DNA of 7,156 nucleotides from Coriobacteriaceae bacterium (GCA_004553405.1 SFLO01000037.1:1-7156), one strand, 5' to 3'. Counted from the first letter of the stretch, positions 1 to 5,401 are shown. Translations and numbers: made by a program. The notes: generated by a model not told the origin, from the letters alone.

Positions 1-26
1 AAGACAGCTGGCCTGCGGGGGAGCGG

Positions 27-184
27 GCGCAGCGGCACGGGGCATGCGATGCTCCGGGCGCTCCGGCTGCTCGCTCCTTCGTCGCTCGTGCGCCTTCACC
101 GCCATCTAATAGGCGCCGCCTTCGGCGGCTGTTTTTTGAGTGTTGGCTTAGCCGCTGCGCATCGCATGCCCCGCGCCGCTGCGC
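27..184. repeat. 26-bp inverted repeat flanking a terminator
   Basis: The arm at 27-52 (GCGCAGCGGCACGGGG followed by CATGCGATGC) is the reverse complement of 159-184 with a single mismatch (25 of 26). The arms are 107 bases to 106 bases apart around a central segment that contains the terminator at 116-136. Both arms contain the hexamer GCATGC. The arrangement resembles the ends of a small non-autonomous element, or a long-range RNA stem. I see no obvious target-site duplication next to the arms. Confidence 0.6.
116..136 (+). terminator. Intrinsic terminator of an upstream gene
   Basis: GCCGCC pairs with GGCGGC across a three-base TTC loop and is followed by TG and a run of six T. This is a classical rho-independent terminator for plus-strand transcription entering from the left edge. 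It sits just after tandem in-frame stops at 107-112. The T-run is on the plus-strand side only, so it is not expected to work in the opposite direction. Confidence 0.75.
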
Positions 185-574
185 ATGCTCGGGGGCCTGG
201 CGGTTCTGGGTTTTGGCAGGTTGCAGTCTGAGGGGTGCCGGCGGCTGCAGGTGCCAGTAGCGGGGCAGGGGGCGCTGTTGAGGGAAACGGCTGCGCCGGC
301 GGCTGCGGCGGGCGCGGGTGCGGCGCTAGAATCGCATGCAGCGAGGCATCCTTCCCGCAGGCAACATTCTGCCCCTGCCTGCATTCTGCACAGGGAGCCC
401 CGCCCTGGAAACAAGATGCTGTGTGCTTCGCAGCGCCATGCGCTCGAACCTTCTGCGCACGCGGCTCTGCGCCCGTTCACGACTGTGCCGTGAGAGGCTT
501 GAGTTACTGCGCCCGCCGTGCGCCTCGCGCCGGCGCCCCATCCCCTCGACCTCTCCTTGCGGCACCTTCACGCT

Positions 575-580
575 GTGAGG
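575..580 (+). promoter_or_regulatory. Ribosome binding site deciding the activase start
   Basis: GTGAGG lies six bases before the ATG at 587. The in-frame upstream ATG at 518 has no comparable site and would add 23 residues rich in Pro, Leu and His ahead of the conserved nucleotide-binding start of the family. The start at 587 is therefore preferred. Confidence 0.65.
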
Positions 581-586
581 TACTAC

Positions 587-1651
587 ATGACGTATCGCGT
601 TGGCATCGACATCGGCTCCACCGCCACCAAGGCCGCCGTGCTCGACGGCGACCGCATCGCCTACACCCTGGTCATCCCCACCGGCTACAGCTCTGTGGAG
701 GCCGCGGCCACGGTGGTGGCCGACCTCGAGGCCCACGGCTTTGCCCGAGCGCAGAGCGCGTACTGCGCCACCGGCTACGGCCGCATCGCCGTGCCCTTCG
801 CCACCAAGACGGTGACCGAGATCACCTGCCACGGCTTGGGCGCGGCCTTTCTCTTCGGGGAGGACTGTACCGTGGTCGACATCGGCGGCCAGGACACCAA
901 GGCCATCGTTCTCGAGCGCGGCAAGGTGGTCAAGTTCAACATGAACGACAAGTGCTCGGCCGGCACCGGCAAGTTCATCGAGGTCATGGCAAACCGCCTG
1001 GGACTGAGCCAAGACGAGCTGTCGAACCTGGCGCGCCAGGGCCAGCCCACCACCATCTCGAGCATGTGCACCGTGTTCGCAGAATCTGAGGTCATCAGTC
1101 TCATCGGGCAGGGCACCCCGCGCGAGGACATCTGCTGGGGCATCATCGAGTCGGTGGTGGCCAAGGTCAAGCCGCTGGTGCCGCGCTCGCGCACGGACAG
1201 CTACGTGCTCACCGGCGGCCTGTGCGAGAACGACTACGTGGTCGAGCGCCTGGCGCTGCAGCTGCAGGGAACGGTGGAGACCAGCGCCCTGGCCCGCTAC
1301 GCCGGCGCCATCGGCGCGGCCCTGTGCCTGCCCGAAGACGTGCAGCCCAACAACGCCGAGGTCCCAACTGCCGCCGCACCACGCGCCGCTGCCGCCGCGC
1401 CCGTGCCCAGCGGTGCTGACGCGCAGCCCAACACGCTCGTCATCACCTTCGACACCACCTCGCAGGCCTTGGCCTTCGAGCGCGCGTGCCGCCAGGCGCA
1501 GGCTCCGGGGAGGCTGTCGCCCATCCCCACCCAGGTCTCTGCCGGCTGCGGCTATGCCTGGCGCGCCGGCCTGGGTGACCGTGATGCCGTGCTGGCTGCT
1601 GCGCACGACGCCGGCTGCTCGTACGCTGCCGTGCACGAGGTGGCCCTGTAA
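587..1651 (+). CDS. Acyl-CoA dehydratase-type activase fused to DUF3343 domain
   Basis: This 354-residue protein is a member of the HgdC/YjiL activase family (ASKHA fold). These homodimeric, oxygen-sensitive ATPases carry one [4Fe-4S] cluster between the subunits and deliver ATP-driven low-potential electrons to a partner reductase or dehydratase. Seen in the sequence: phosphate-binding loop GIDIGSTATK at residues 6-15, the second one VDIGGQDTK at 97-105, NDKCSAGTGKF at 120-130, SMCTVFAES at 159-167 and GGLCEN at 210-215. Cys123 and Cys161 match the two cluster-ligand cysteines of the family. The activase ends near residue 249. An Ala/Pro-rich linker (about 250-282) leads to a C-terminal domain (283-354) with the pattern of DUF3343, a putative Se/S carrier: TFDTTSQALAFE, then PIPTQVSAGCGYAWR with Cys321. 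DUF3343 is usually a separate small protein, so the fusion is notable. The downstream double-cubane reductase begins 54 bases later and is the obvious partner. Confidence is high for the activase and moderate for DUF3343. Confidence 0.92.
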   Translation: MTYRVGIDIGSTATKAAVLDGDRIAYTLVIPTGYSSVEAAATVVADLEAHGFARAQSAYCATGYGRIAVPFATKTVTEITCHGLGAAFLFGEDCTVVDIGGQDTKAIVLERGKVVKFNMNDKCSAGTGKFIEVMANRLGLSQDELSNLARQGQPTTISSMCTVFAESEVISLIGQGTPREDICWGIIESVVAKVKPLVPRSRTDSYVLTGGLCENDYVVERLALQLQGTVETSALARYAGAIGAALCLPEDVQPNNAEVPTAAAPRAAAAAPVPSGADAQPNTLVITFDTTSQALAFERACRQAQAPGRLSPIPTQVSAGCGYAWRAGLGDRDAVLAAAHDAGCSYAAVHEVAL

Positions 1652-1692
1652 GCTGCGCTTTCCCTCAACTTTCCCCATCCTCCCATCCGGCG

Positions 1693-1698
1693 AAAGGA
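1693..1698 (+). promoter_or_regulatory. Ribosome binding site of the reductase gene
   Basis: AAAGGA lies seven bases before the ATG at 1706. The 54-base gap after the activase stop shows no terminator hairpin, so the two genes are probably co-transcribed. Confidence 0.6.
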
Positions 1699-1705
1699 AA
1701 CCATC

Positions 1706-2854
1706 ATGGCCGACCTGCCTACCAACTTCGAAGAGTTCGCCGAGGCCCGCAAGGGCGCCTTTATGAAGGTCAAGGGCTTCAAGGAGAACGGCGGCAACCT
1801 CGTGGGCGTGCTGTGCAGCTACACCCCCTGCGAGCTGATCGAGGCCGCCGGCGCCGTCGCCATCGGCCTGTGCGGCACCAGCAACGAAACCGTGCCGGAC
1901 GCCGAGGAGGTCCTGCCCAAGAACCTCTGCCCCCTCATCAAGGGCACCTACGGCTTCGCCTACACAGAGAAGTGCCCCTTCACCTACTACGCCGACTTCA
2001 TCGTGGGCGAGACCACCTGCGACGGCAAGAAGAAGATGTACGAGCTGCTCAACGACCTCAAGGAGACCTATGTCATGCAGCTTCCCCAGACGCACGACCG
2101 CGCCTGGAGCAACAGCGTGTGGCGTGAGGAGCTCGACCTGCTGAAGGCCAAGCTCGAGCAGACCTACGGCGTCGAGGTCACCGATGACAAGCTGCGCGAG
2201 GCCGTGCGCGTGCGCAACGACTACCGCCGCGCGCTGGTCGAGCTCTACGAGTGCCAGCTGAGCGAGCCGCCCGTGATGAACGGCGTCGACATCATGGCCA
2301 CCGTGGCCGCCGCCGGCTTCACCTTCGACATCAAGGAGTTCACCGCCTCTGTGAGCAAGAAGGTCGCCGAGGCCAAGGCCGCCTACGAGGCCGGCGAGCG
2401 CAAGGTGGGCACCGACCGCAAGCGCATCTTGCTCACCGGCTGCCCGTCTGCCGGCGTCATGGGCAAGGTGGGCGCCTCCATCGAGAAGAACGGCGGCGTC
2501 ATCGTCGCCTTCGACGACTGCGGCGGCCCGCGCACCCAGGCCGCGCTCATCGACCCCGAGGCCGACGACATCATGCAGGCCATCGCCGACCGCTACCTGG
2601 CCATCAACTGCTCGGTCATGACGCCCAACGGCGGACGCCTCGACAACACGCTCGAGCTGTGCGAGAAGTACAAGGTCGACGGCGTGGTCGACATCGTGCT
2701 CACCGCCTGCCACACCTTCAACGTCGAAGCCGAGCTCATGCGCCAGCGCATGGAGAAGGCCGGCATCCCCTACATCAAGATCGAGACCGACTACGCGCCC
2801 AACGACCAGGGCCAGATCGACACCCGCATCGCAGCCTTCATCGAGATGCTGTAA
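1706..2854 (+). CDS. Double-cubane-cluster anaerobic reductase (HgdD/YjiM family)
   Basis: This 382-residue protein belongs to the 2-hydroxyglutaryl-CoA dehydratase D-component superfamily. It most resembles the single-subunit branch that includes E. coli YjiM and the Carboxydothermus double-cubane-cluster protein, which reduces small molecules at an [8Fe-9S] cluster after activation by an ATPase. Visible signatures are YTPCELIEAAGA at 39-50, NLCPLIKGTYGFA at 73-85, EKCPFTYYADFIVGETTCDG at 88-107, KKKMYELL at 108-115, LLTGCPSAG at 242-250, FDDCGGPRT at 269-277 and ETDYAPNDQGQIDTR at 360-374. Cysteines at 42, 75, 90, 105, 272 and 335 are the most plausible ligand candidates; the exact ligand set is inferred. 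The length is normal for the family and there is no signal peptide, so it should act in the cytoplasm. No second dehydratase subunit, CoA-transferase or acyl-CoA dehydrogenase is adjacent. That argues against an amino-acid fermentation dehydratase and for the stand-alone reductase type. The physiological substrate cannot be inferred. Confidence 0.9.
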   Translation: MADLPTNFEEFAEARKGAFMKVKGFKENGGNLVGVLCSYTPCELIEAAGAVAIGLCGTSNETVPDAEEVLPKNLCPLIKGTYGFAYTEKCPFTYYADFIVGETTCDGKKKMYELLNDLKETYVMQLPQTHDRAWSNSVWREELDLLKAKLEQTYGVEVTDDKLREAVRVRNDYRRALVELYECQLSEPPVMNGVDIMATVAAAGFTFDIKEFTASVSKKVAEAKAAYEAGERKVGTDRKRILLTGCPSAGVMGKVGASIEKNGGVIVAFDDCGGPRTQAALIDPEADDIMQAIADRYLAINCSVMTPNGGRLDNTLELCEKYKVDGVVDIVLTACHTFNVEAELMRQRMEKAGIPYIKIETDYAPNDQGQIDTRIAAFIEML

Positions 2855-2862
2855 CGCCGGTT

Positions 2863-2897
2863 CGCGGCGCCCCCTGCGTTCACGTGCGGGCGCCGCG
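2863..2897. terminator. Hairpin between convergent genes, likely bidirectional terminator
   Basis: CGCGGCGCCC at 2863-2872 pairs perfectly with GGGCGCCGCG at 2888-2897 around a 15-base loop that itself contains the palindrome CACGTG. It lies 8 bases after the reductase stop and 2 bases after the end of the convergent regulator gene. No strong T-run follows on either strand, so the termination role is inferred mainly from position and stem strength. Confidence 0.55.
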
Positions 2898-2899
2898 GC

Positions 2900-3106
2900 T
2901 TACTCTTCCACGTATTCGATGATGTCGCCGGGTTGGCAGTGCAGCTCGCGGCAGAGAGCGGCGAGTGTCGAGAAGCGCACGGCGTTGACCTTGCCGTTCT
3001 TGAGGTTCGACATGTTCACGCGGTTGATGCCTACGGCGGCCGCCAGCTGCGTGACGTTCACGCCGCGCTCCTCCATCAGCTTGTCCAGATGCAAGACGAT
3101 GCCCAT
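2900..3106 (-). CDS. Small Cro/C1-type (XRE) helix-turn-helix regulator
   Basis: This is a 68-residue DNA-binding protein of the short HTH type (YozG-like) that consists of little more than the helix-turn-helix domain. The start MGIVLHLDKLMEERG is typical of the group. The HTH runs roughly from residue 18 to 36, TQLAAAVGINRVNMSNLKNG, followed by the usual third-helix region STLAALCRELHCQPGDIIEY at 46-65. It is the second gene of a two-gene minus-strand unit with the membrane protein just upstream (9-base gap). Regulators of this kind are commonly paired with small multi-pass membrane proteins such as DUF2975, and probably control their own operon. A palindrome in the operon promoter is a candidate binding site. 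Targets beyond the operon are unknown. Confidence 0.88.
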   Translation of the reverse strand: MGIVLHLDKLMEERGVNVTQLAAAVGINRVNMSNLKNGKVNAVRFSTLAALCRELHCQPGDIIEYVEE

Positions 3107-3113
3107 GGCGCGG

Positions 3114-3118
3114 CCTTA
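3114..3118 (-). promoter_or_regulatory. Ribosome binding site overlapping the upstream stop codon
   Basis: On the minus strand TAAGG overlaps the TAA stop of the membrane-protein gene and sits seven bases before the regulator ATG. This suggests translational coupling, with the regulator made only when the membrane-protein message is translated to its end. Confidence 0.5.
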
Positions 3119-3502
3119 GACGACTTGGCGCCCGCGCAGGCTCACGACCAGCCCCGCGAGGTAGACGACCCCCAGCAGCACGAGGAGCAGGCCGGAGGTG
3201 TCGAAGAGGATGAGGAAGTAGCCCCAGTGCATGGTGATGAAGAGGAGGGCGATCACCGCCAGGCCCGCGGCGATGCTCAGGCTGTCTGCGCGCTGGGGAG
3301 ACAGCAGCATCATCGCCACGAAGAGCACCCCGATGGCAACCAGGATGACGAAGGCGAACTTCCACGCCGCGTACATCCACAGCTCGATCTCTGCGCGTTG
3401 GTAGAGGCGGATCAGGCCGGCCTCGGCAGTGCACATGGCGGCGAGTATGCAGGGGATGATGCTGGGAACCGCAAAGCGGAGCACTGCCTTGAGCTTGTCC
3501 AT
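3116..3502 (-). CDS. Four-helix membrane protein paired with the regulator (DUF2975-like)
   Basis: This 128-residue protein is almost entirely hydrophobic, with four predicted membrane spans at about residues 9-28, 43-67, 76-98 and 103-122. Short charged loops (RLYQRAEIE at 32-40, SPQRADS at 68-74) separate them, and the C-terminus RGRQVV is basic and probably cytoplasmic. No catalytic motif is visible. The span number, small size and tight linkage to a YozG-like regulator match DUF2975 membrane proteins, but I cannot confirm the family by eye. The start at 3502 is supported by GGAGGG nine bases upstream on the minus strand. Function is unknown; a membrane sensor or modulator of the adjacent regulator is possible. 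Confidence 0.8.
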   Translation of the reverse strand: MDKLKAVLRFAVPSIIPCILAAMCTAEAGLIRLYQRAEIELWMYAAWKFAFVILVAIGVLFVAMMLLSPQRADSLSIAAGLAVIALLFITMHWGYFLILFDTSGLLLVLLGVVYLAGLVVSLRGRQVV

Positions 3503-3549
3503 GCGAGCTTTCCCTCCGATGGTCGCAGGATGCTGATTCTTGCCTCCTA

Positions 3550-3578
3550 AGTCTGTGCGGAAATGTAATGCTTGTCAA
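3550..3578 (-). promoter_or_regulatory. Promoter of the membrane-protein/regulator operon
   Basis: On the minus strand a perfect TTGACA -35 (3573-3578) is followed, after a 17-base spacer, by CAGACT (3550-3555) as a weak -10. Transcription would start near 3543, about 40 bases before the ATG at 3502. The -35 is convincing and the -10 is less so. Confidence 0.5.
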
Positions 3579-3582
3579 TACA
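3564..3582. promoter_or_regulatory. Candidate operator palindrome over the -35
   Basis: TGTAATG-CTTGT-CAATACA is a 19-bp dyad with seven-base arms (six of seven pairs match) and a five-base centre. It overlaps the -35 and part of the spacer of the minus-strand promoter, where a bound repressor would block polymerase. The adjacent XRE regulator is the natural candidate to bind it. This is inference from geometry. Confidence 0.35.
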
Positions 3583-3700
3583 GCACGAGTGCCTCGCGCG
3601 TTCCAGCACATGCGAGGCCAAGCTATGGGCTCTAGCGGCTGCTTTACAGGGCACCTGTGTGCAGAGAGAAGCTGCAAAAACGCGGGCTTTTGCACTGCGC

Positions 3701-3807
3701 ACTGAGTTTTGTTTGATTTTGCAGGGGAGCCCAAGCGAAAAGTCAAACAAAACTCAGTTTTGTACGACTTTGCTCTCACCACCCCGCTCAAAATCAAACA
3801 AAACTCA
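3701..3807. repeat. Cluster of four alternating A/T-rich 18-bp repeats
   Basis: The element GAGTTTTGTTTGATTTTG occurs forward at 3704-3721, reverse at 3738-3755, diverged forward at 3755-3773 (AGTTTTGTACGACTTTGC) and reverse at 3789-3806. The first pair forms a 20-bp stem (3701-3720 with 3739-3758, one G-T pair) around an 18-base loop. Copies two and three abut as the 17-base palindrome ACAAAACT-C-AGTTTTGT (3747-3763). Such A/T-rich symmetry is foreign to the surrounding DNA. It could be a protein-binding array, a paired-hairpin mobile sequence or a terminator array; the sequence does not decide. Confidence 0.75.
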
Positions 3808-3832
3808 TCGGGCTATTGCTGATTGTCACCAA

Positions 3833-3993
3833 GGCATGCCCTCGCGGGTGGAAGCAGGGCACCAGGGGCAAAGCCGAGCGACAGGCATGCCCTCGCGGGC
3901 GAAAACGCTGGGTGTCGCGAAAAGCGGGGGGCAGGGCATGCCCTCGCGGCAGAAATCGAGGCACCAAGGGCAAAGCCGGTCGACAGGCATGCC
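3833..3993. repeat. Tandem repeat with exact 51-bp period
   Basis: The palindrome GGCATGCC recurs at 3833, 3884, 3935 and 3986, exactly 51 bases apart. In the first three units it is extended to the identical 15-base core GGCATGCCCTCGCGG. Units one and three agree at about 42 of 51 positions, while unit two agrees with unit one at about 31 of 51. The fourth unit is truncated after the palindrome. A period of 51 keeps every frame open, which creates spurious repetitive open frames. It is a diverged minisatellite, perhaps with a 102-bp higher-order period. Confidence 0.8.
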
Positions 3994-4054
3994 TGTGGTG
4001 GGTGTGTGTCGGGTCGCGTGTTGGGTGCTGCGAGCCTGCGCGCTCCTGCGGGCG

Positions 4055-4339
4055 TTATTTGGTGACGATGCAGAAGACCAGCAGTCCGATCATGATGATG
4101 AGGCCCACGAAGCCCATGCGCATGGCGAAGATCCAGGTGGCTTCCTTCTTCTGGGCGATCTGCAGCTCGCGGCCGGTGAGGTTGGGGTCGGGCTCGAGGC
4201 CGGCGGGGTACTCGGCGCCGTCGACGACCACGTAGGTGACGCCGTCGCGCTCCACGATCTCTTGCTGGTCGAGCCAGGCCTTGTACTCCTCCGCAGACAT
4301 GCGGGGCTTGTCTTCCTTCTTCTTCCTGCCGAATGCCAT
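4055..4339 (-). CDS. Small tail-anchored membrane protein, unknown function
   Basis: I do not recognise this 94-residue protein. It starts with a basic patch (GRKKKEDKPR, residues 4-13), has a hydrophilic middle with a VTYVVVDGAEYPAGLEPDP stretch at 34-52 that may be a small beta structure, and ends with one hydrophobic span at about 75-92 followed by TK. The shape is that of a C-terminally anchored inner-membrane protein with a cytoplasmic N-terminal part. The start at 4339 is backed by AAGGAG at 4345-4350 on the minus strand, five bases from the ATG. It is transcribed divergently from the lipoprotein gene and stands alone. Codon use looks like that of its neighbours, which supports a real gene. 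Confidence 0.75.
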   Translation of the reverse strand: MAFGRKKKEDKPRMSAEEYKAWLDQQEIVERDGVTYVVVDGAEYPAGLEPDPNLTGRELQIAQKKEATWIFAMRMGFVGLIIMIGLLVFCIVTK

Positions 4340-4472
4340 CGATGCTCCTTGCGCGCTGATTGCTGCTTGTTGTTTGCGTGTGGCGCAAGTGTAGCAAGCC
4401 GCAGTCGCCCCGCGCCCTGCGCGCGCCCGCCAATCCAGCAGCGGCGGGCTTTTCAGCTGGCCTTAAGGCGCA

Positions 4473-4481
4473 TGGTAGAGT
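4473..4481 (+). promoter_or_regulatory. Extended -10 promoter of the lipoprotein gene
   Basis: TGGTAGAGT contains a TGN extended motif directly before the -10-like TAGAGT. It lies in a local A/T-rich patch (TATTGTTAACTGATTAT follows) about 70 bases before the ATG at 4553. No good -35 is visible, which extended -10 promoters can tolerate. It is a candidate only. Confidence 0.35.
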
Positions 4482-4552
4482 ATTGTTAACTGATTATCTG
4501 CCTTGGGGAAGAAACCCGGGGCATGTGTTAGAACCTGGGATTTGGAGGCTTC

Positions 4553-5389
4553 ATGACCCGGACCAAGAAGATCATCGCCGGCCTGTGCACCGCAGCGCTC
4601 GCCGCCGTCGCCGCCCTGGGCCTTGCCGGCTGTGGCGAGGACGTCGCCGCCACTTGGGCGCACGGCAAGGTGCTCGAGGCAGACGTAACCGCAGCGGCCG
4701 AAACCGAGCTTGGCTACTACAAGGAAGACGACGGCTCCTACGACATCAGCTCCTGGACCAACTACATCGCCAACCGCGAGTACATCGAGGACGCCACCGA
4801 GGAAGAGCAGAAGGCCTACGAGAAGGCCGCAGACGGCACCGCGGCGGACTACCGCGAGTACCTCGCCAAGCAGAAGGCCCGCGAGGCCGTCATCGCCTAC
4901 GAGGTCGACAAGCGCAAGATCGAGGTGACCGACGACGAGGTCGAGGAGCAGCTGCAGTTTGAGGCCCAGATCTATGAGTCGTACTACGGCGGCGGCCACG
5001 CCGGCACCTTTGAGAGCATCCTCCACAACTACTTTGGGATGACGCTCGAGCAGTACAAGGAGGGTGTTGCCAAGCAGCTCAAGGAAGACAAGCTCAAGGA
5101 GCAGGTCATCGCCGAGAAGAAGGGCGACTCCGCCGAGCAGCCCGCCGAAGGCGAGGAGCTCTCTGAGGAAGAGGAGGCCGACAACGACGCCCTCTTCAAT
5201 GAGTACGTCGAGAGCCTGATGGAGAGCTACAACGTCAAGGTGACCGAGTGCCCCGCCAACCTCTCCTACGACCCGCAGACCCTGGCTGCCAGTGCAGAGG
5301 CCGCCAGCGCCAGCGCCAGCACCGGCACCGATGCAGCGGCCGAGGGCGACAGCTCCTCCGCTGAGGGTGACGCCGCCAAGAAGGAGTAG
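4553..5389 (+). CDS. SurA/PrsA-N-like lipoprotein, possible secretion chaperone
   Basis: This is a 278-residue secreted lipoprotein. The signal peptide has a basic start (MTRTKK), a hydrophobic core, and a lipobox LAGC with Cys27 as the lipidation site, so the protein should be anchored on the outer face of the cytoplasmic membrane. The mature part is very acidic and mostly helical. Residues about 30-190 resemble the N-terminal chaperone module of SurA/PrsA/trigger-factor-type foldases: a strand AATWAHGKVLEADVTAA, helices around AYEKAADGTAADYREYLAKQ, VIAYEVDKRKIEVTDDEVEE, then MTLEQYKEGVAKQLKEDKLK, and a final helix near 210-230. I see no parvulin isomerase domain between the helices. The tail (from about 245) is a low-complexity Ser/Ala/Glu segment. 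The start is supported by GGAGG four bases upstream. Assignment to the SurA-N family is by pattern and moderate; the lipoprotein call is strong. Confidence 0.85.
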   Translation: MTRTKKIIAGLCTAALAAVAALGLAGCGEDVAATWAHGKVLEADVTAAAETELGYYKEDDGSYDISSWTNYIANREYIEDATEEEQKAYEKAADGTAADYREYLAKQKAREAVIAYEVDKRKIEVTDDEVEEQLQFEAQIYESYYGGGHAGTFESILHNYFGMTLEQYKEGVAKQLKEDKLKEQVIAEKKGDSAEQPAEGEELSEEEEADNDALFNEYVESLMESYNVKVTECPANLSYDPQTLAASAEAASASASTGTDAAAEGDSSSAEGDAAKKE

Positions 5390-5401
5390 CGCTCCACACC
5401 A

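Larger units (their letters stand above)
1..586. other. Gene-poor upstream region with terminator and inverted repeat
   Basis: No convincing gene lies here. Several frames stay open only because the DNA is so rich in G and C, and their translations are strings of Arg, Ala, Cys and Gly with no recognisable domain. One frame open from the window edge ends in tandem stops TAA TAG at 107-112, immediately before an intrinsic terminator. It could be the tail of an upstream gene, but its codons include AGA, GGA and CGA, which the clear genes here avoid, so I do not call it. Positions 137-586 (about 450 bases) contain a TAGAAT -10-like hexamer at 327-332 without a good -35. I see no tRNA or riboswitch that I can name. 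Confidence 0.6.
3583..4054. other. Repeat-rich intergenic region
   Basis: No gene is supported here. Open frames on both strands are byproducts of the repeats and of base composition. Besides the two repeat clusters listed separately, there is a 7-bp hairpin GCCTCGC (3591-3597) with GCGAGGC (3612-3618) and a 6-bp hairpin GCAAAA (3674-3679) with TTTTGC (3688-3693). Base composition changes sharply to A/T-rich at about 3695-3815 within otherwise G/C-rich DNA. I find no clear terminator for the minus-strand gene that ends at 4055. Confidence 0.6.

Noticed and set aside
2..109. C-terminal end of an upstream gene ending in TAA TAG
   Set aside because: Its position before the terminator is attractive, but the 35-residue translation is Arg/Cys/Gly-rich with rare codons, and all three frames are open or nearly open here. 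It cannot be decided without upstream sequence.
190..330. Riboswitch-like G/C-rich leader
   Set aside because: I looked for cobalamin, T-box and similar conserved boxes and could not match any; G/C-rich pairing alone is not evidence.
518..586. Upstream start of the activase at 518
   Set aside because: It would add 23 atypical residues before the family's conserved start and lacks a ribosome binding site, whereas the ATG at 587 has GTGAGG at proper spacing.
326..2713. 795-codon open frame on the minus strand
   Set aside because: It lies antisense to the activase and the reductase, both of which carry strong family motifs. Its translation is repetitive Val, Gly, Ala, His and Asp, typical of a mirror frame in G/C-biased codons.
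2933..3550. 205-codon plus-strand frame
   Set aside because: It mirrors the regulator and membrane-protein genes on the minus strand, which have ribosome binding sites and recognisable features.
3833..3993. CRISPR array
   Set aside because: The shared core is only about 15 bases, the 36-base intervals of units one and three are clearly related to each other, and no cas gene is nearby. This is a diverged tandem repeat.
3572..4489. 305-codon plus-strand frame and a 206-codon minus-strand frame (3813-4433) across the repeats
   Set aside because: They are kept open by the 51-bp period (a multiple of three) and by antisense to the 94-residue gene; the repetitive translations show no domain.
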